64,000 bases of DNA, taken from the NCBI RefSeq assembly GCF_036245865.1, contig NZ_BTTW01000012.1, positions 186,001 through 250,000 on the forward strand, in the 5' to 3' direction. The DNA is from Corallococcus caeni (GTDB lineage: Bacteria > Myxococcota > Myxococcia > Myxococcales > Myxococcaceae). The position numbers were made by a program, and so were the translations under genes. Positions 34,435 through 43,576 of the stretch are shown in pieces (the first letter of the stretch is position 1; the number at the start of each line of letters is the position of its first letter). A model generated the notes under the pieces. It was not told where the DNA came from. It saw nothing but the letters and a program-made list of their open reading frames with translations, and searched no databases.

Positions 34435-35751
34435 ATGGCTGGGAAGGTGTTGCGGCGGGCGGCGAAGGCGGCGGCGGCGGGTTTCTTCCACTACAGCGGG
34501 GTGCGCAAGGCGATGGCGGCGTACCGCCGTTCGCAGTCGGGGGGCCGGCGCATCCTCATCGTGAGCTACCACCGCGTGGTGAGCGACTTCACGGGGGAGC
34601 TGCAGCGCTCCATCCCGGGCCTGCTCATCTCCCAGGAGACGTTCCGCCGTCACCTGGAGGAGGCGAACGCCGCGGGCTACGAGCTGGCGAGCATCGGTGA
34701 CGCGGTGGACGTGATGGAGGGCCGGCGCACCGCGAAGAAGGACCTGTTCGTGGTGACGTTCGACGACGGCTACCGCGACGTGTACCGGTACGCGTACCCG
34801 GTGCTCAAGCAGATGGGGGTGCCGGCCATCACCTACCTGCCCACGGCGTTCATCAACACGGACAAGCGCTTCAACCACGACCGGCTGTTCCACCTGCTGC
34901 GCTGCGTGCAGGAGCGGAAGTTCCGCCCGGACTACGACACCATGCCCACCCCGTCGGTGCAGCTGTTGGGGCCCATCCTCACCGGGCGCAAGACGGCGTC
35001 CGCGGCGCTGGACGACTTCATCGGCGAGCACCCGACGCGCGTGCTCACGGGCATCATCGACTCGCTGGAGCAGCAGCTGGGCGGCGGCGCGGACCTGGTG
35101 CCGGAGCAGGGCGACGTCATGAACTGGGACGAGGTGCGCCAGATGGCGCGCGACGGCTTCGAGTTCGGCGCGCACACGCTGGGCCACACGGTGCTGACGC
35201 TGGAGCCCACGGAGGTGGTGGAGAAGGAGATCGTCGAGTCCAAGCAGACCATCGAGCGCGAGGTCGGCGTCCAGGTGAAGGACTTCGCGTACTGCAACGG
35301 CTGGTACTCGGATGAGATGATCCGCGTGCTCAAGCAGAACGGCTTCCGCTCCGGCGTCACCACGGAGGACCTGCCCAACCGCGTGGGCGGCGACCCGTTC
35401 GCCTTCAAGCGCAAGGTGATGTGGGAGAACTTCAGCCTGGGGATGATGGGGGACTACTCGTCCACGCTCACGGTGTGCCAGTTCGATGACTGCTTCGGCG
35501 TGCTGGGCATGAGCCACCCGGTGCTGGGCCACCGCCCGCACATCCTGGCCCCGATGAACACCTCCAACGTGCTCGTCGAGGAGCTGGACGCCGCGCTCGC
35601 GAAGGCGACGCCGGTGGACGTCGTGGACGTGACAGCGCCGGTGATTGCGTCTGATCCAGCGGTTGCGCCGGGCACGGCGGGTGCGCAGGTCGTGGTGGCG
35701 CCGAACGTGGCCCTTGCCTCGGAGGCGGCGCAGCCGGAGGAGCTCCAGTGA
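34435..35751 (+). CDS. exoL: ExoL: polysaccharide deacetylase (NodB homology)
   Basis: A 438 aa protein with a NodB-like carbohydrate esterase 4 domain (about 60-320). Motif 1 is VVTFDDGYRD (catalytic Asp and metal Asp), motif 2 is GAHTLGHTVL (metal-binding His pair), followed by DFAYCNGWYSDEMI. The N-terminus has no clear signal peptide, so it should act in the cytoplasm on lipid-linked repeat units. The last about 60 residues are an Ala/Val/Pro-rich extension. The M. xanthus orthologue is needed for an intact spore coat. ATG 34435 follows GAGGGAGG. The stop overlaps exoM. Confidence 0.88.
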   Translation: MAGKVLRRAAKAAAAGFFHYSGVRKAMAAYRRSQSGGRRILIVSYHRVVSDFTGELQRSIPGLLISQETFRRHLEEANAAGYELASIGDAVDVMEGRRTAKKDLFVVTFDDGYRDVYRYAYPVLKQMGVPAITYLPTAFINTDKRFNHDRLFHLLRCVQERKFRPDYDTMPTPSVQLLGPILTGRKTASAALDDFIGEHPTRVLTGIIDSLEQQLGGGADLVPEQGDVMNWDEVRQMARDGFEFGAHTLGHTVLTLEPTEVVEKEIVESKQTIEREVGVQVKDFAYCNGWYSDEMIRVLKQNGFRSGVTTEDLPNRVGGDPFAFKRKVMWENFSLGMMGDYSSTLTVCQFDDCFGVLGMSHPVLGHRPHILAPMNTSNVLVEELDAALAKATPVDVVDVTAPVIASDPAVAPGTAGAQVVVAPNVALASEAAQPEELQ

Positions 35752-37265
35752 GTGCGTCACCCAAGCCGGCCCCGTCCCCGTCGTTCCTGGGGCGGGCTGG
35801 CCCGTTGGTGTTGGCCCGGTTGTTCACCGCCGGGCTGACGCTGTCCATTCCCCTCGTGCTCGCCCGGGTGCTTCGCCTGGACGAGTACGGGACCTACTAC
35901 CAGCTGTTCCTCATCGCCACGACGCTGTCGTACGTGCTGCCGTTCGGCGTGGCGCAGAGCCTCTACTACTTCCTGCCCCGCGCGGAGGCGAAGCGGCCCT
36001 ACCTGGGGCACGCGCTGCTCTTCGTCACGGGCGCGGGCATCGTGGCGGCGGGGCTGGTGTGGGCCTTCCTGGGCCACGTGGCGGCCTACTTCAACAACCC
36101 CGCGCTGATGGACCACCGCGCGGCGCTGGCGCTCTACACGGCGTTCTTCCTGGGCAGCTACCCGCTGGAGATTTCGCTCACCAGCCAGGGGAAGACGAAG
36201 GCGTCCGCGGTGGTGTACCTGGCGTCGGACGCGGTGCGCTCCGGCGTGATGGTGCTGCCTCCGCTCTTGGGCTTCTCCCTGCACGGGATGATGATCGCGG
36301 TGGCCTGCTTCGCGGGGCTTCGCTACGTGGCCACGTGGGTGGTGTCGCTGCGCGGGTCCACGGGTCCGCTGGTGGACTGGAAGCTGTTCAAGGAGCAGCT
36401 GGTGTACGCGGCGCCGTTCGGTGCCGCGATGTGCCTGGCCATCCCCCAGCAGAACGCGCACATGTACGCGGTGGCGGGCGTGGTGGCCCCCGCGGTGTAC
36501 GCGCTCTACCGGGTGGGCTGCTTCCAGCTGCCGGTGGTGGACCTGCTCTACACGCCCACCAGCGAGGTGCTGATGGTGCGCCTGGGGGAGCTGGAGCGCG
36601 AGGGCCGGCTGGAGGAGGGCGTGGAGGCCTTCCGGGAAGCGGCCGGCAAGCTGGCGTACGTGTTCCTGCCCTTCGCGGCGTTCCTCTTCGCGGCGGCGCC
36701 GGAGTTCGTGGGGGCCATGTTCGGCCAGAAGTTCCTGCCCGCGGTCCCCATCTTCCGGGTGAGCGTGATGGGCGTGGTGCTGGCCATCCTCCCCATGGAC
36801 GGGACGCTCCGGGCCCGGGGGCAGACGCGCGCCATCTTCGCGTCGTACCTGGTGAAGGCGGTGGTGACGGTGCCGCTGCTGTGGTTCGGCGTGAAGCACT
36901 TCGGGATGATGGGCGGCATCGCGTCTTGGGCGCTGGCGGAGGTGGTGGGCAAGGGGATGCTGCTCATGCGCGTGCCCCAGGCGCTGTCCACGCCGGAGCG
37001 CAAGCTGGGCTTGAAGGACGTCATCCCGTGGCGGGAGCTGGGGCAGGCGTCGCTGGCGGCGGTCGCGGCGGGCGGGAGCATCTTCCTCCTGCGCACCGGC
37101 GTGCACGACACGTGGATGAACCTGCCCACGGGCTTCCTGTGGCGGGTGCTGCCGCTGGCGGTGGCGGGGCTGCTCTTCGTCGTGGGGTACGTGGTGGGCC
37201 TGTACGCGCAGGGCGTTCGCCCGTGGAGTGCGCTGCAGTCGCTGCGTCCCCGCCGGGCGGTCTGA
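35748..37265 (+). CDS. exoM: ExoM: Wzx-type polysaccharide flippase
   Basis: A 505 aa inner-membrane protein with about 12-14 hydrophobic helices of the MOP/polysaccharide transporter superfamily. The start (GRAGPLVLARLFTAGLTLSIPLVLARVL) and DEYGTYYQLFLIATTLSYVLPFG (split: LDEYGTYYQLFLI) are typical for Wzx/RfbX. It should flip the undecaprenyl-linked spore-coat repeat unit to the periplasm, as established for M. xanthus ExoM. GTG 35748 overlaps the exoL stop (GTGA), showing coupling. Confidence 0.92.
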   Translation: MSASPKPAPSPSFLGRAGPLVLARLFTAGLTLSIPLVLARVLRLDEYGTYYQLFLIATTLSYVLPFGVAQSLYYFLPRAEAKRPYLGHALLFVTGAGIVAAGLVWAFLGHVAAYFNNPALMDHRAALALYTAFFLGSYPLEISLTSQGKTKASAVVYLASDAVRSGVMVLPPLLGFSLHGMMIAVACFAGLRYVATWVVSLRGSTGPLVDWKLFKEQLVYAAPFGAAMCLAIPQQNAHMYAVAGVVAPAVYALYRVGCFQLPVVDLLYTPTSEVLMVRLGELEREGRLEEGVEAFREAAGKLAYVFLPFAAFLFAAAPEFVGAMFGQKFLPAVPIFRVSVMGVVLAILPMDGTLRARGQTRAIFASYLVKAVVTVPLLWFGVKHFGMMGGIASWALAEVVGKGMLLMRVPQALSTPERKLGLKDVIPWRELGQASLAAVAAGGSIFLLRTGVHDTWMNLPTGFLWRVLPLAVAGLLFVVGYVVGLYAQGVRPWSALQSLRPRRAV

Positions 37266-37366
37266 TCCACGGTCGGGAATTGAACGCGTGGGGGGCACTT
37301 CCCTCCCCACGCGTGGGTACCTACCTTCCAGGCGTCACGGAGTACGGGCGGGCGAGGAGAGGCGTG

Positions 37367-37897
37367 ATGGGATTCGACGCGATGACGTTGTACCGGCTGG
37401 CACATGGTCTCAAGCAGCGCGGGGTGCCGTTGCTGCCGGCGGTGTTGCGCAAGGCCATCTACTACCTCCACAGCTCGTACATCCCCGAGGACGCGGAGCT
37501 GGGCGAGGGGACGCAGCTGGGCTACGGCGGCATCGGCGTGGTCATCCACAAGGCGGCGAAGGTGGGCCGCCACGTCCTCATCTCCCAGCAGGTCACCATT
37601 GGCGGGCGCTCCGGGCTGGAGGGCGCGCCGGTGATTGGCGACTACGTGCGCATCGGCGCGGGAGCCAAGGTGCTGGGCAACATCCACGTGGGCGACTTCG
37701 CGGTGATTGGCGCCAACGCGGTGGTGGTGAAGGACGTGCCCTCGGGTGCGGTGGTGGCGGGCGTGCCGGCGAAGGTCATTCGCCAGGACCCGGATCCGCT
37801 CACCACGTACCAGCGTGAGATGGGCCTCCTGCCCGCGCGGACGCCGCCGAAGCTCACCCAGGTTCCCCGGCCCTCCGCGCAGGCTTCCGCGCGCTAG
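37367..37897 (+). CDS. exoN: ExoN: serine acetyltransferase-like left-handed beta-helix protein
   Basis: A 176 aa protein with a short N-terminal helical part and hexapeptide repeats from about residue 45 to 135 (GTQLGYGGIGVVIHKAAKVG, VLISQQVTIGG, IGDYVRIGAGAKVLGNIHVG, VIGANAVVVKDV). The end of the helix, GVPAKVIR, is typical of O-acetyltransferases related to CysE. It probably O-acetylates the spore-coat sugar; the M. xanthus gene is reported as dispensable for resistant spores. ATG 37367 follows GAGGAGAGG. It sits 101 bases after exoM. Confidence 0.88.
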   Translation: MGFDAMTLYRLAHGLKQRGVPLLPAVLRKAIYYLHSSYIPEDAELGEGTQLGYGGIGVVIHKAAKVGRHVLISQQVTIGGRSGLEGAPVIGDYVRIGAGAKVLGNIHVGDFAVIGANAVVVKDVPSGAVVAGVPAKVIRQDPDPLTTYQREMGLLPARTPPKLTQVPRPSAQASAR

Positions 37898-37930
37898 GCA
37901 CTGGCTACTTCGGAGAAGAGGGCTTCCTTC

Positions 37931-38992
37931 ATGCGCGTGCTGCTCGTCGGGGACTACCCGCCGCCGTACGGGGGCGTGGCCATCCACGTCCGTCAACTCC
38001 ATCAATTCCTTCGCGACCGCGGGGTCGAGGCGAAGGTGCTCGACATCGGGAAGGGTGGCCGGCCGGCTCCGGACGTCCTCCCCGTGCAAGGCGCCGCCGC
38101 CTTCGGCCTGCGGCTCGCGGGATTCACCTCCGCGGGCTGGACGGTCCACCTGCACACCAGCGGCAACAACCCGAAGGCGTGGGTGCTGGCGGCGCTGGTG
38201 GGCAGCATGCCCGGGCCTCGTTCGCCGCGCGTCATCACGCTGCACTCGGGGCTGATTCCTGACTACCTGGCGGAGTCGCAGGCCCGGCGCGTGTTCGCGC
38301 GCACGGCGCTGGCGGGCTACGCGCGGGTGGTGGCCGTGTCCCCGGCGGTGCGCGACGCGGTGGTCGCGTGCGGTGTGCCGGCGGAGAAGGTCCTGGTGCA
38401 TCCGGCCTTCTGCGCGTCCCAGGTGCTGCCCGGCCCGGTGACGCCGGAGGTGGAGGCCGCGCGCGAGCGGCGCCGTCCGCTGCTCGCGATGGCGCACCAC
38501 CCGTCGCCCGTGTACGGGCGCAAGCAGATGTTCCGCGCGTTGAAGCTCGTCGCGGAGACGCACCCGGGCGTGGGCCTGGCGCTGTTCGGCCCGGGCACGC
38601 GCGCCGAGGAGTTCATCCGTGACGCGCGTGAGCTGGGCGTGGCGGGCTTCCTGGAGGACCTGGGCGAGCTGGAGCACGCGAAGGCGCTGGGGCTCCTGTC
38701 CCAGAGCGACGTCTTCATCCGGCCCACCACGCACGACGGGGACTCCCTCTCCGTGCGCGAGGCGCTGGCGCTGGGCGTGCCGTGCGTGGCCAGCGACGTG
38801 TGCGCGCGGCCGGAGGGCACGCGGCTGTTCAAGGCCGGGGACGAGCGGGCGTTGGCGCAGGCGGTGCGCGACGCGCTGACGGCGGGCCCGGCGAAGGTGA
38901 TGGCCCCGGATGCGGGGCCGGTGATGCTGGACGTGTACGCGGAGTTGCTGCCGTCCGGCATGGCAGGTGCAGGAACCGTGAACGCGGCGTGA
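37931..38992 (+). CDS. exoO: ExoO: glycosyltransferase (GT-B fold, GT4-like)
   Basis: A 353 aa cytoplasmic glycosyltransferase. The N-terminal Rossmann half starts with VLLVGDYPPPYGGVAIHVRQL, a hallmark of GT4 acceptor domains. The C-terminal donor domain has LALFGPGTRAEEF, GLLSQSDVFIRPTTHDGDSLSVREALALGVPCVASDV (EX7E-like region, here split) and RPEGTRLF. It adds a sugar to the lipid-linked spore-coat repeat unit. GAGGG lies 8 bases upstream of the ATG. Confidence 0.88.
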   Translation: MRVLLVGDYPPPYGGVAIHVRQLHQFLRDRGVEAKVLDIGKGGRPAPDVLPVQGAAAFGLRLAGFTSAGWTVHLHTSGNNPKAWVLAALVGSMPGPRSPRVITLHSGLIPDYLAESQARRVFARTALAGYARVVAVSPAVRDAVVACGVPAEKVLVHPAFCASQVLPGPVTPEVEAARERRRPLLAMAHHPSPVYGRKQMFRALKLVAETHPGVGLALFGPGTRAEEFIRDARELGVAGFLEDLGELEHAKALGLLSQSDVFIRPTTHDGDSLSVREALALGVPCVASDVCARPEGTRLFKAGDERALAQAVRDALTAGPAKVMAPDAGPVMLDVYAELLPSGMAGAGTVNAA

Positions 38993-39078
38993 CGGAGTGG
39001 GACGGGGTTGGGGCGCCTTCGGGGACGGGGCGCGCTTCAGGGACTTCAGCACTGAACTTTTGACTTCAGGAGTGGACG

Positions 39079-40281
39079 ATGCGGCGCAGTGAAGAGATGG
39101 ACTTGTCGAAGCGGGCCCTTCGCGGGCGGGACCTGGTGGTGTTCTCCAACGACTGGGACGGCGACCCCCTGTCGAAGGTCCACATCATGCGGATCCTCTC
39201 GCGGGACAACCGCGTGCTGTGGGTGAACAGCATCGGCAACCGCGCGCCCAAGGCGAACGCGCACGACGCGCAGCGGATCATCAAGAAGCTGAAGACGTTC
39301 ACCCAGGGCATCCGCGAGGTGGAGCCCAACCTGCACGTGCTGGCGCCGCTGGCCATTCCCTTCTACGGCTCGGAGACGGTGCGCCAGGCGAACCGCCACC
39401 TGCTGCGGCTCCAGGTGCTGCGCGCGATGAAGCAGCTGAAGTTCGAGCGCCCCATCTCCTGGAGCTTCCTGCCCGCGTCCGCGCCGGTGTCCGGTACGCT
39501 GGGCGAGGACTTCGTCGTGTACCACTGCGTGGACGAGTTCTCCGCGTTCAGCGACACGAACGGCAAGCACATCGCGGAGCTGGAGGAGCGCCTCTTGCGC
39601 CGCGCGGACATGTGCATCACGTCCGCGGAGCGCCTGTACGAGAACAAGAAGCGCATGAACCCGCGCACGGTGCTGGTGCGCCACGGCACGGACTTCTCGC
39701 ACTTCGTGAAGGCGTGCGACCCGGAGACGAAGATTCCGGAGGACATCGCGAAGCTGCCCAAGCCCATCATCGGCTTCTTCGGCCTGGTGGCGGACTGGAT
39801 TGATCAGGACGCCATCATCGCGTGCGCAAAGGCGCACCCGGAGGGCTCGGTGGTCATCGTGGGCAAGACGACGCCGGACTGCGACGACAGCCGCCTGCGC
39901 GCCGTTCCCAACATCCACATGCTAGGGCGCAAGCCGTACGCGGACCTGCCGGGCTACAACAAGGCGTTCGACGTGGCGCTCAACCCGTTCGTCATCAACG
40001 AGCTGACGCTCAACTCCAACCCGCTGAAGGTGCGCGAGTACCTGGCGTCCGGCCTTCCGGTGGTGTCGTCTGATTTGCCGGAGGTCCGCAAGGTGGGGCT
40101 GTGCCGCATCGCCACCACGCCCGAGGACTACGTGAAGCAGGTCAACGCGGCGCTGGCGGACAACCCGGGCCCGAACCGGGAGCGCGCGGAGAAGATCTTC
40201 CACGAGAGCTGGGAAGCGCGCGTCGCGGAGATCCGCCAGCACGTGGGTGAGGCGATGCTCGCGGCGGGCAAGAAGCTGTAG
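39079..40281 (+). CDS. exoP: ExoP: glycosyltransferase (GT-B fold)
   Basis: A 400 aa glycosyltransferase. The N-terminal half opens with DLVVFSNDWDGDPLSKVHIMRIL, resembling TuaH/glycosyltransferase-1 family proteins that act on sugar backbones. The middle has the VYHCVDEFSAF segment, and the donor half has GFFGLVADWID, VIVGKTTPDCD, LGRKPYADLPGYNKAFDVALNPF and SNPLKVREYLASGLPVVSSD. It is the last gene of exoL-P; AGGAG precedes ATG 39079. M. xanthus ExoP is required for the spore coat. The next gene converges from the minus strand. Confidence 0.88.
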   Translation: MRRSEEMDLSKRALRGRDLVVFSNDWDGDPLSKVHIMRILSRDNRVLWVNSIGNRAPKANAHDAQRIIKKLKTFTQGIREVEPNLHVLAPLAIPFYGSETVRQANRHLLRLQVLRAMKQLKFERPISWSFLPASAPVSGTLGEDFVVYHCVDEFSAFSDTNGKHIAELEERLLRRADMCITSAERLYENKKRMNPRTVLVRHGTDFSHFVKACDPETKIPEDIAKLPKPIIGFFGLVADWIDQDAIIACAKAHPEGSVVIVGKTTPDCDDSRLRAVPNIHMLGRKPYADLPGYNKAFDVALNPFVINELTLNSNPLKVREYLASGLPVVSSDLPEVRKVGLCRIATTPEDYVKQVNAALADNPGPNRERAEKIFHESWEARVAEIRQHVGEAMLAAGKKL

Positions 40282-40353
40282 GTCCGGTCCGGTACCGGGC
40301 GACAAGGGGGCGCGGGTCCGGGGCGTGTCAGCGCACCGGGCATCGCGCCTTCG

Positions 40354-41538
40354 TCATTCACGCGGGTCGTCCGCGCGGCCCGTCACGCGGCGCTCCAGCA
40401 GGGCGTAGCGGCGGGCAAGGCGGGTGTAGTCAGCGGGGCGGATGGGCGTGCGCTCCCGCGTGCGCACCAGGTCCTCCTTCGCGTCCAGGTAGTCACGCGC
40501 GGGCACGCCGCAGGTCTCCTCCAGCAGGCGCGCGGCCTCGGCGTCCGGCAGGGAGGGGGCGATGCCCAGGCGCTCGTGCATCAGGCGGCGCAGGGCGGTG
40601 TCCAGCTCCGGCAGCAGCTCCGCCTCCACCTTCGCGCGGCGCATGAGCCAGCCCAGGGAGCGCACGTATTCGCGCGAAGAACGGTGCCGCTCCACGCGCA
40701 CGGGGCGCGGCGCGCCGAAGCGCGTGCCCCGGGAGACGACGTAGACGAGCCCCACGGCGAGGCTCTGCGCGATGAAGACCCAGAGGCCCTGGGACAGGGG
40801 CGGGCGCGTGATGACGGCGTGGTGGAACTCGTCGAAGCGCAGGGGGCCGCGCGCGGCGAGCGAATCCCAGAAGCGCAGGTTGTCGAGCAGCTCCAGGCGC
40901 CGGTTCTCCGCGAGGTCCGGGCCCGCGACGACGTAGACCTCGCCCTGGCCCAGGCCCCAGCGCCACACCACGCCCGCGGCGCCCAGCCCCGCGAGCGGCA
41001 CCGCGTCCTCGTGTTCCACCCGCAGGCTCCGGTCCCGGGCCACGCGGAGGAGTGACAGGTCGCGCAGCGCGCCCGCGGGAAGCCACACGTCCACGGTGAC
41101 GCCGGCGGGGTCCACCCATTCGGAGGCAAGGCCCTGGTGGTTGGTGCCGGGCAGCGCGCCCGTGGCGATCCGGAGCCACTCCTCCATGCCCGGCTGGTAT
41201 TCGCCCAGCGCGTGCGGAGACAGATACACGAGCGTGCCGCCGCCCCGGACGAAGCGCTCCAGCGCGGCGACCTCCTCCTTCGTCACCGGCCGGGCTTGCG
41301 GCGCGGCGATGATCAGCGTGCGCGTGCCGGAGGGGAGCGACTCCAGCGAGGAGGCCTGCGCGCTGACGTCGCGTCCGCGTTCCTGGAGGTAGACGAAGAG
41401 GGCCTTGAGGCCCAGGGGGCCCGGGTTCGTGATGGAAGGCACGGGAGAGTCCGGCGGGGCCTCATGCGAGGCAAGGCCCACCGCCAGCGCCACGGCGATC
41501 ATCAGCCCCAGGACGACCGCGACGCGCGCGTTCCTCAC
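40354..41538 (-). CDS. DUF4350 domain membrane protein
   Basis: A 394 aa protein. The N-terminal membrane helix (about 5-22) is followed by a DUF4350 domain (about 35-240; GPLGLKALFVYLQERG, LIIAAPQARPVTKEEVAALERFVRGGGTLVYLSP). A second helix lies at about 265-285 (GLWVFIAQSLAVGLVYVV), with a cytoplasmic helical tail (HRSSREYVRSLGWLMRRAK). DUF4350 proteins occur next to DUF4129 proteins and MoxR ATPases; the function is unknown. GTG 41538 overlaps the stop of the DUF4129 gene (GTGA). Confidence 0.8.
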   Translation of the reverse strand: MRNARVAVVLGLMIAVALAVGLASHEAPPDSPVPSITNPGPLGLKALFVYLQERGRDVSAQASSLESLPSGTRTLIIAAPQARPVTKEEVAALERFVRGGGTLVYLSPHALGEYQPGMEEWLRIATGALPGTNHQGLASEWVDPAGVTVDVWLPAGALRDLSLLRVARDRSLRVEHEDAVPLAGLGAAGVVWRWGLGQGEVYVVAGPDLAENRRLELLDNLRFWDSLAARGPLRFDEFHHAVITRPPLSQGLWVFIAQSLAVGLVYVVSRGTRFGAPRPVRVERHRSSREYVRSLGWLMRRAKVEAELLPELDTALRRLMHERLGIAPSLPDAEAARLLEETCGVPARDYLDAKEDLVRTRERTPIRPADYTRLARRYALLERRVTGRADDPRE

Positions 41539-42419
41539 GGCTGGCCCTCCGCGAGCGTGCCGTGCAGCTGCTCCACGGACTCCACGAAGCGCGCGGCTTC
41601 CTCCCGCGACACCGGCTCCAGCGAATAGAAGGCCTGGTCGTACCAACCCACCAGCCGTTCCACCTCGCTCGTCACTCGCGCCGGGGCTCCTCGCGTGGGC
41701 AGCTCCGCGGCGAGTTCGCGGTTCGTCTTCACGCGGTCCGGCCGAGCCAGCTTGCGCTGCTCCAGCGTGGACAGCAGGCCCAGCAGGCCCTCGCGGATGG
41801 CCTCGCGCGCGTCCTCCGTCTCCAGCGCGGTGCGCGCCCGGCCCAGGTGTTCTCCGGGCGTGTCCAGCTCCAGGGGCGCGGCTTCTCCTTCCGCTCCCGG
41901 CGCGGCGACGGGCTTCCTGCTCCGGCGCCACCGCACCCGCAGCACGCCGAACAGCACCACCGCCAGCGCCACGCCCAACATCACCGCGCGCGTGGCCACC
42001 GCGAAGCCCTGCGCACCCCTGGATTCGAAGAGGCCTTCCAGCCAGGTCTGCAACTCGCGCAGCAAGCGTGTCAGCAGGTCGCTGTTGCGCTGCCGGGCCC
42101 TCGCGAACTCCGGCCGGTCGAGGATGGCGCGCAGCCGCTCGGGCTCGCTCGTCGCGTCGGTCGCCACGGCCGGTTCCGCGTCCAGGGCGCACACGGCCTT
42201 CAGGTACACCGTGAGCTGCCGGGCCCGGTCCGGCGCCGTCTGTCCGGAGGTCCCGGGCGGCAGGGGCACGCCGTCCAGGGCTTCCACCAGCCGGTTCACC
42301 TCCGCGTCCAGCTCCTGGGGCCGGGAGCGCGCCGTGTCCTCGAGCCGGCGCGACACGGCCTCCCGGTCAGCGCACGGGGGCAGGGCGGCCAGCAGGAGGA
42401 GCAGGGGCAGGGCGGGCAC
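41535..42419 (-). CDS. DUF4129 domain protein
   Basis: A 294 aa protein with a signal peptide or anchor (ALPLLLLLAALPPCAD), a helical extracytoplasmic part (about 20-130), a membrane helix (about 145-165, AVMLGVALAVVLFGVL) and a C-terminal DUF4129 domain (about 210-290; ETEDAREAIREGLLGLLSTLEQ, RTNRELAAELP-like TNRELAAELP, YDQAFYSLEPVSREEA). DUF4129 often pairs with transglutaminase-like or MoxR modules. It lies between a multi-pass membrane protein gene and the DUF4350 gene in one operon. GTG start. Confidence 0.78.
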   Translation of the reverse strand: MPALPLLLLLAALPPCADREAVSRRLEDTARSRPQELDAEVNRLVEALDGVPLPPGTSGQTAPDRARQLTVYLKAVCALDAEPAVATDATSEPERLRAILDRPEFARARQRNSDLLTRLLRELQTWLEGLFESRGAQGFAVATRAVMLGVALAVVLFGVLRVRWRRSRKPVAAPGAEGEAAPLELDTPGEHLGRARTALETEDAREAIREGLLGLLSTLEQRKLARPDRVKTNRELAAELPTRGAPARVTSEVERLVGWYDQAFYSLEPVSREEAARFVESVEQLHGTLAEGQP

Positions 42420-42425
42420 GGGGCG

Positions 42426-43496
42426 TCAGGGGGACTGCGTCACCGGCTCCGAGGTCGCGATCCGCCGCTCCAGGTCCAGGCCCTCGCGGCGCACGCGCAT
42501 GTCCACGTAGAAGAACGCCGACACCACGAAGCTCAGCGGCGTGAAGAACGACTGTCCCACCACCTGCAACAGCTCCGCGGGGACGAGCAGCGCCTGCGGG
42601 ATCGCCGCCTGCGCCGCTGGATCCAACAGGTTGCCGCCATAGGCGAGCCGGACGATCCACGCGGGCAGGCCCGACACCAGGCTCACCGCGATGAGGATGC
42701 CGCCCACCACCGTGGACAGCACCATGGCCCGCACCGCGCCCCGGCCAAAGAACCCCGGCTCGACGCGGCCCTTCAGCAGGGCCCCGGAGCGCTTGAAGGC
42801 TGCCCACGCGCCCACGTCCTCCATGGCCAGCACTGGCGGCAGGAGCATGAAGCGCAGGAAGTACCAGAGCACCGCCGCCAGCGCGCCCAGGCCCAGCACG
42901 ATGGCGCCGATGATGATCAGCGCGATGCTCAACGCCGTGCCGCCGCCAGAGCCCTTGCCGGTGACGGCCGCGACCACCCCCAGCCCCATGACGATGGAGC
43001 CGGGCAGACACAGCAGGGCCGTCACACCCACGGACCACAGAATCGACAGGAGGTACGTCCCGGTCAGCGTCCCCAGGCGCGACACCGCCCGGCGCAGACC
43101 GTCCGAAGGCCGCACGGGCTCCCCCAGCTGCGAGGGAATCACGTACCGGGCCGCCGCCGTGGTGGCGATCCAGAAGTTCCAGACCAGGAACACATACAGC
43201 ACGATCATCAACCCCAGCGCGACGCCGGACTGGGTCAGCGCCTGCGTGGGGTCCGTGCCCGCGGGAGCCTTGCCCAGTCCGGGCAGCACGCCCACCGTGC
43301 GCGTCATCGCGACGGTGAACGCCTTGACCGCGATGTAGTTGAGCAGGTCGAACCCCAGGCACAGCACGAACAGGGGCTTCAGGTGCGCGCGCCAGAACGT
43401 CGCCGCACGGTCGATGATTTCTCCGATGGCGAGGGGGCGCAGCTCAACGGAGGTCGGGGAGGGCGTCACGGCCGCGCAGCATAGCGCCGCCTTCAC
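42426..43496 (-). CDS. multi-pass membrane protein (GDPD-membrane-domain-like)
   Basis: About 356 aa with a conserved opening LRPLAIGEIIDRAATFWRAH, typical of the glycerophosphodiesterase-associated membrane domain family, then about six to eight helices rich in Gly/Ala/Leu/Val. No phosphodiesterase catalytic domain is present. GTG 43496 is the longest start; GTG 43469 is equally possible. It begins the three-gene operon with the DUF4129 and DUF4350 genes (6-base spacing). In other bacteria such sets accompany MoxR/DUF58 genes, which are not in this window. Confidence 0.7.
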   Translation of the reverse strand: MKAALCCAAVTPSPTSVELRPLAIGEIIDRAATFWRAHLKPLFVLCLGFDLLNYIAVKAFTVAMTRTVGVLPGLGKAPAGTDPTQALTQSGVALGLMIVLYVFLVWNFWIATTAAARYVIPSQLGEPVRPSDGLRRAVSRLGTLTGTYLLSILWSVGVTALLCLPGSIVMGLGVVAAVTGKGSGGGTALSIALIIIGAIVLGLGALAAVLWYFLRFMLLPPVLAMEDVGAWAAFKRSGALLKGRVEPGFFGRGAVRAMVLSTVVGGILIAVSLVSGLPAWIVRLAYGGNLLDPAAQAAIPQALLVPAELLQVVGQSFFTPLSFVVSAFFYVDMRVRREGLDLERRIATSEPVTQSP

Positions 43497-43576
43497 CGCC
43501 CGGGCTCATCCATCACGAGCCATGCCCGGCCCGGCTCGCGACTCAGGGCAGGGCTCGGGCTTCGAAGTCCTCGCAC

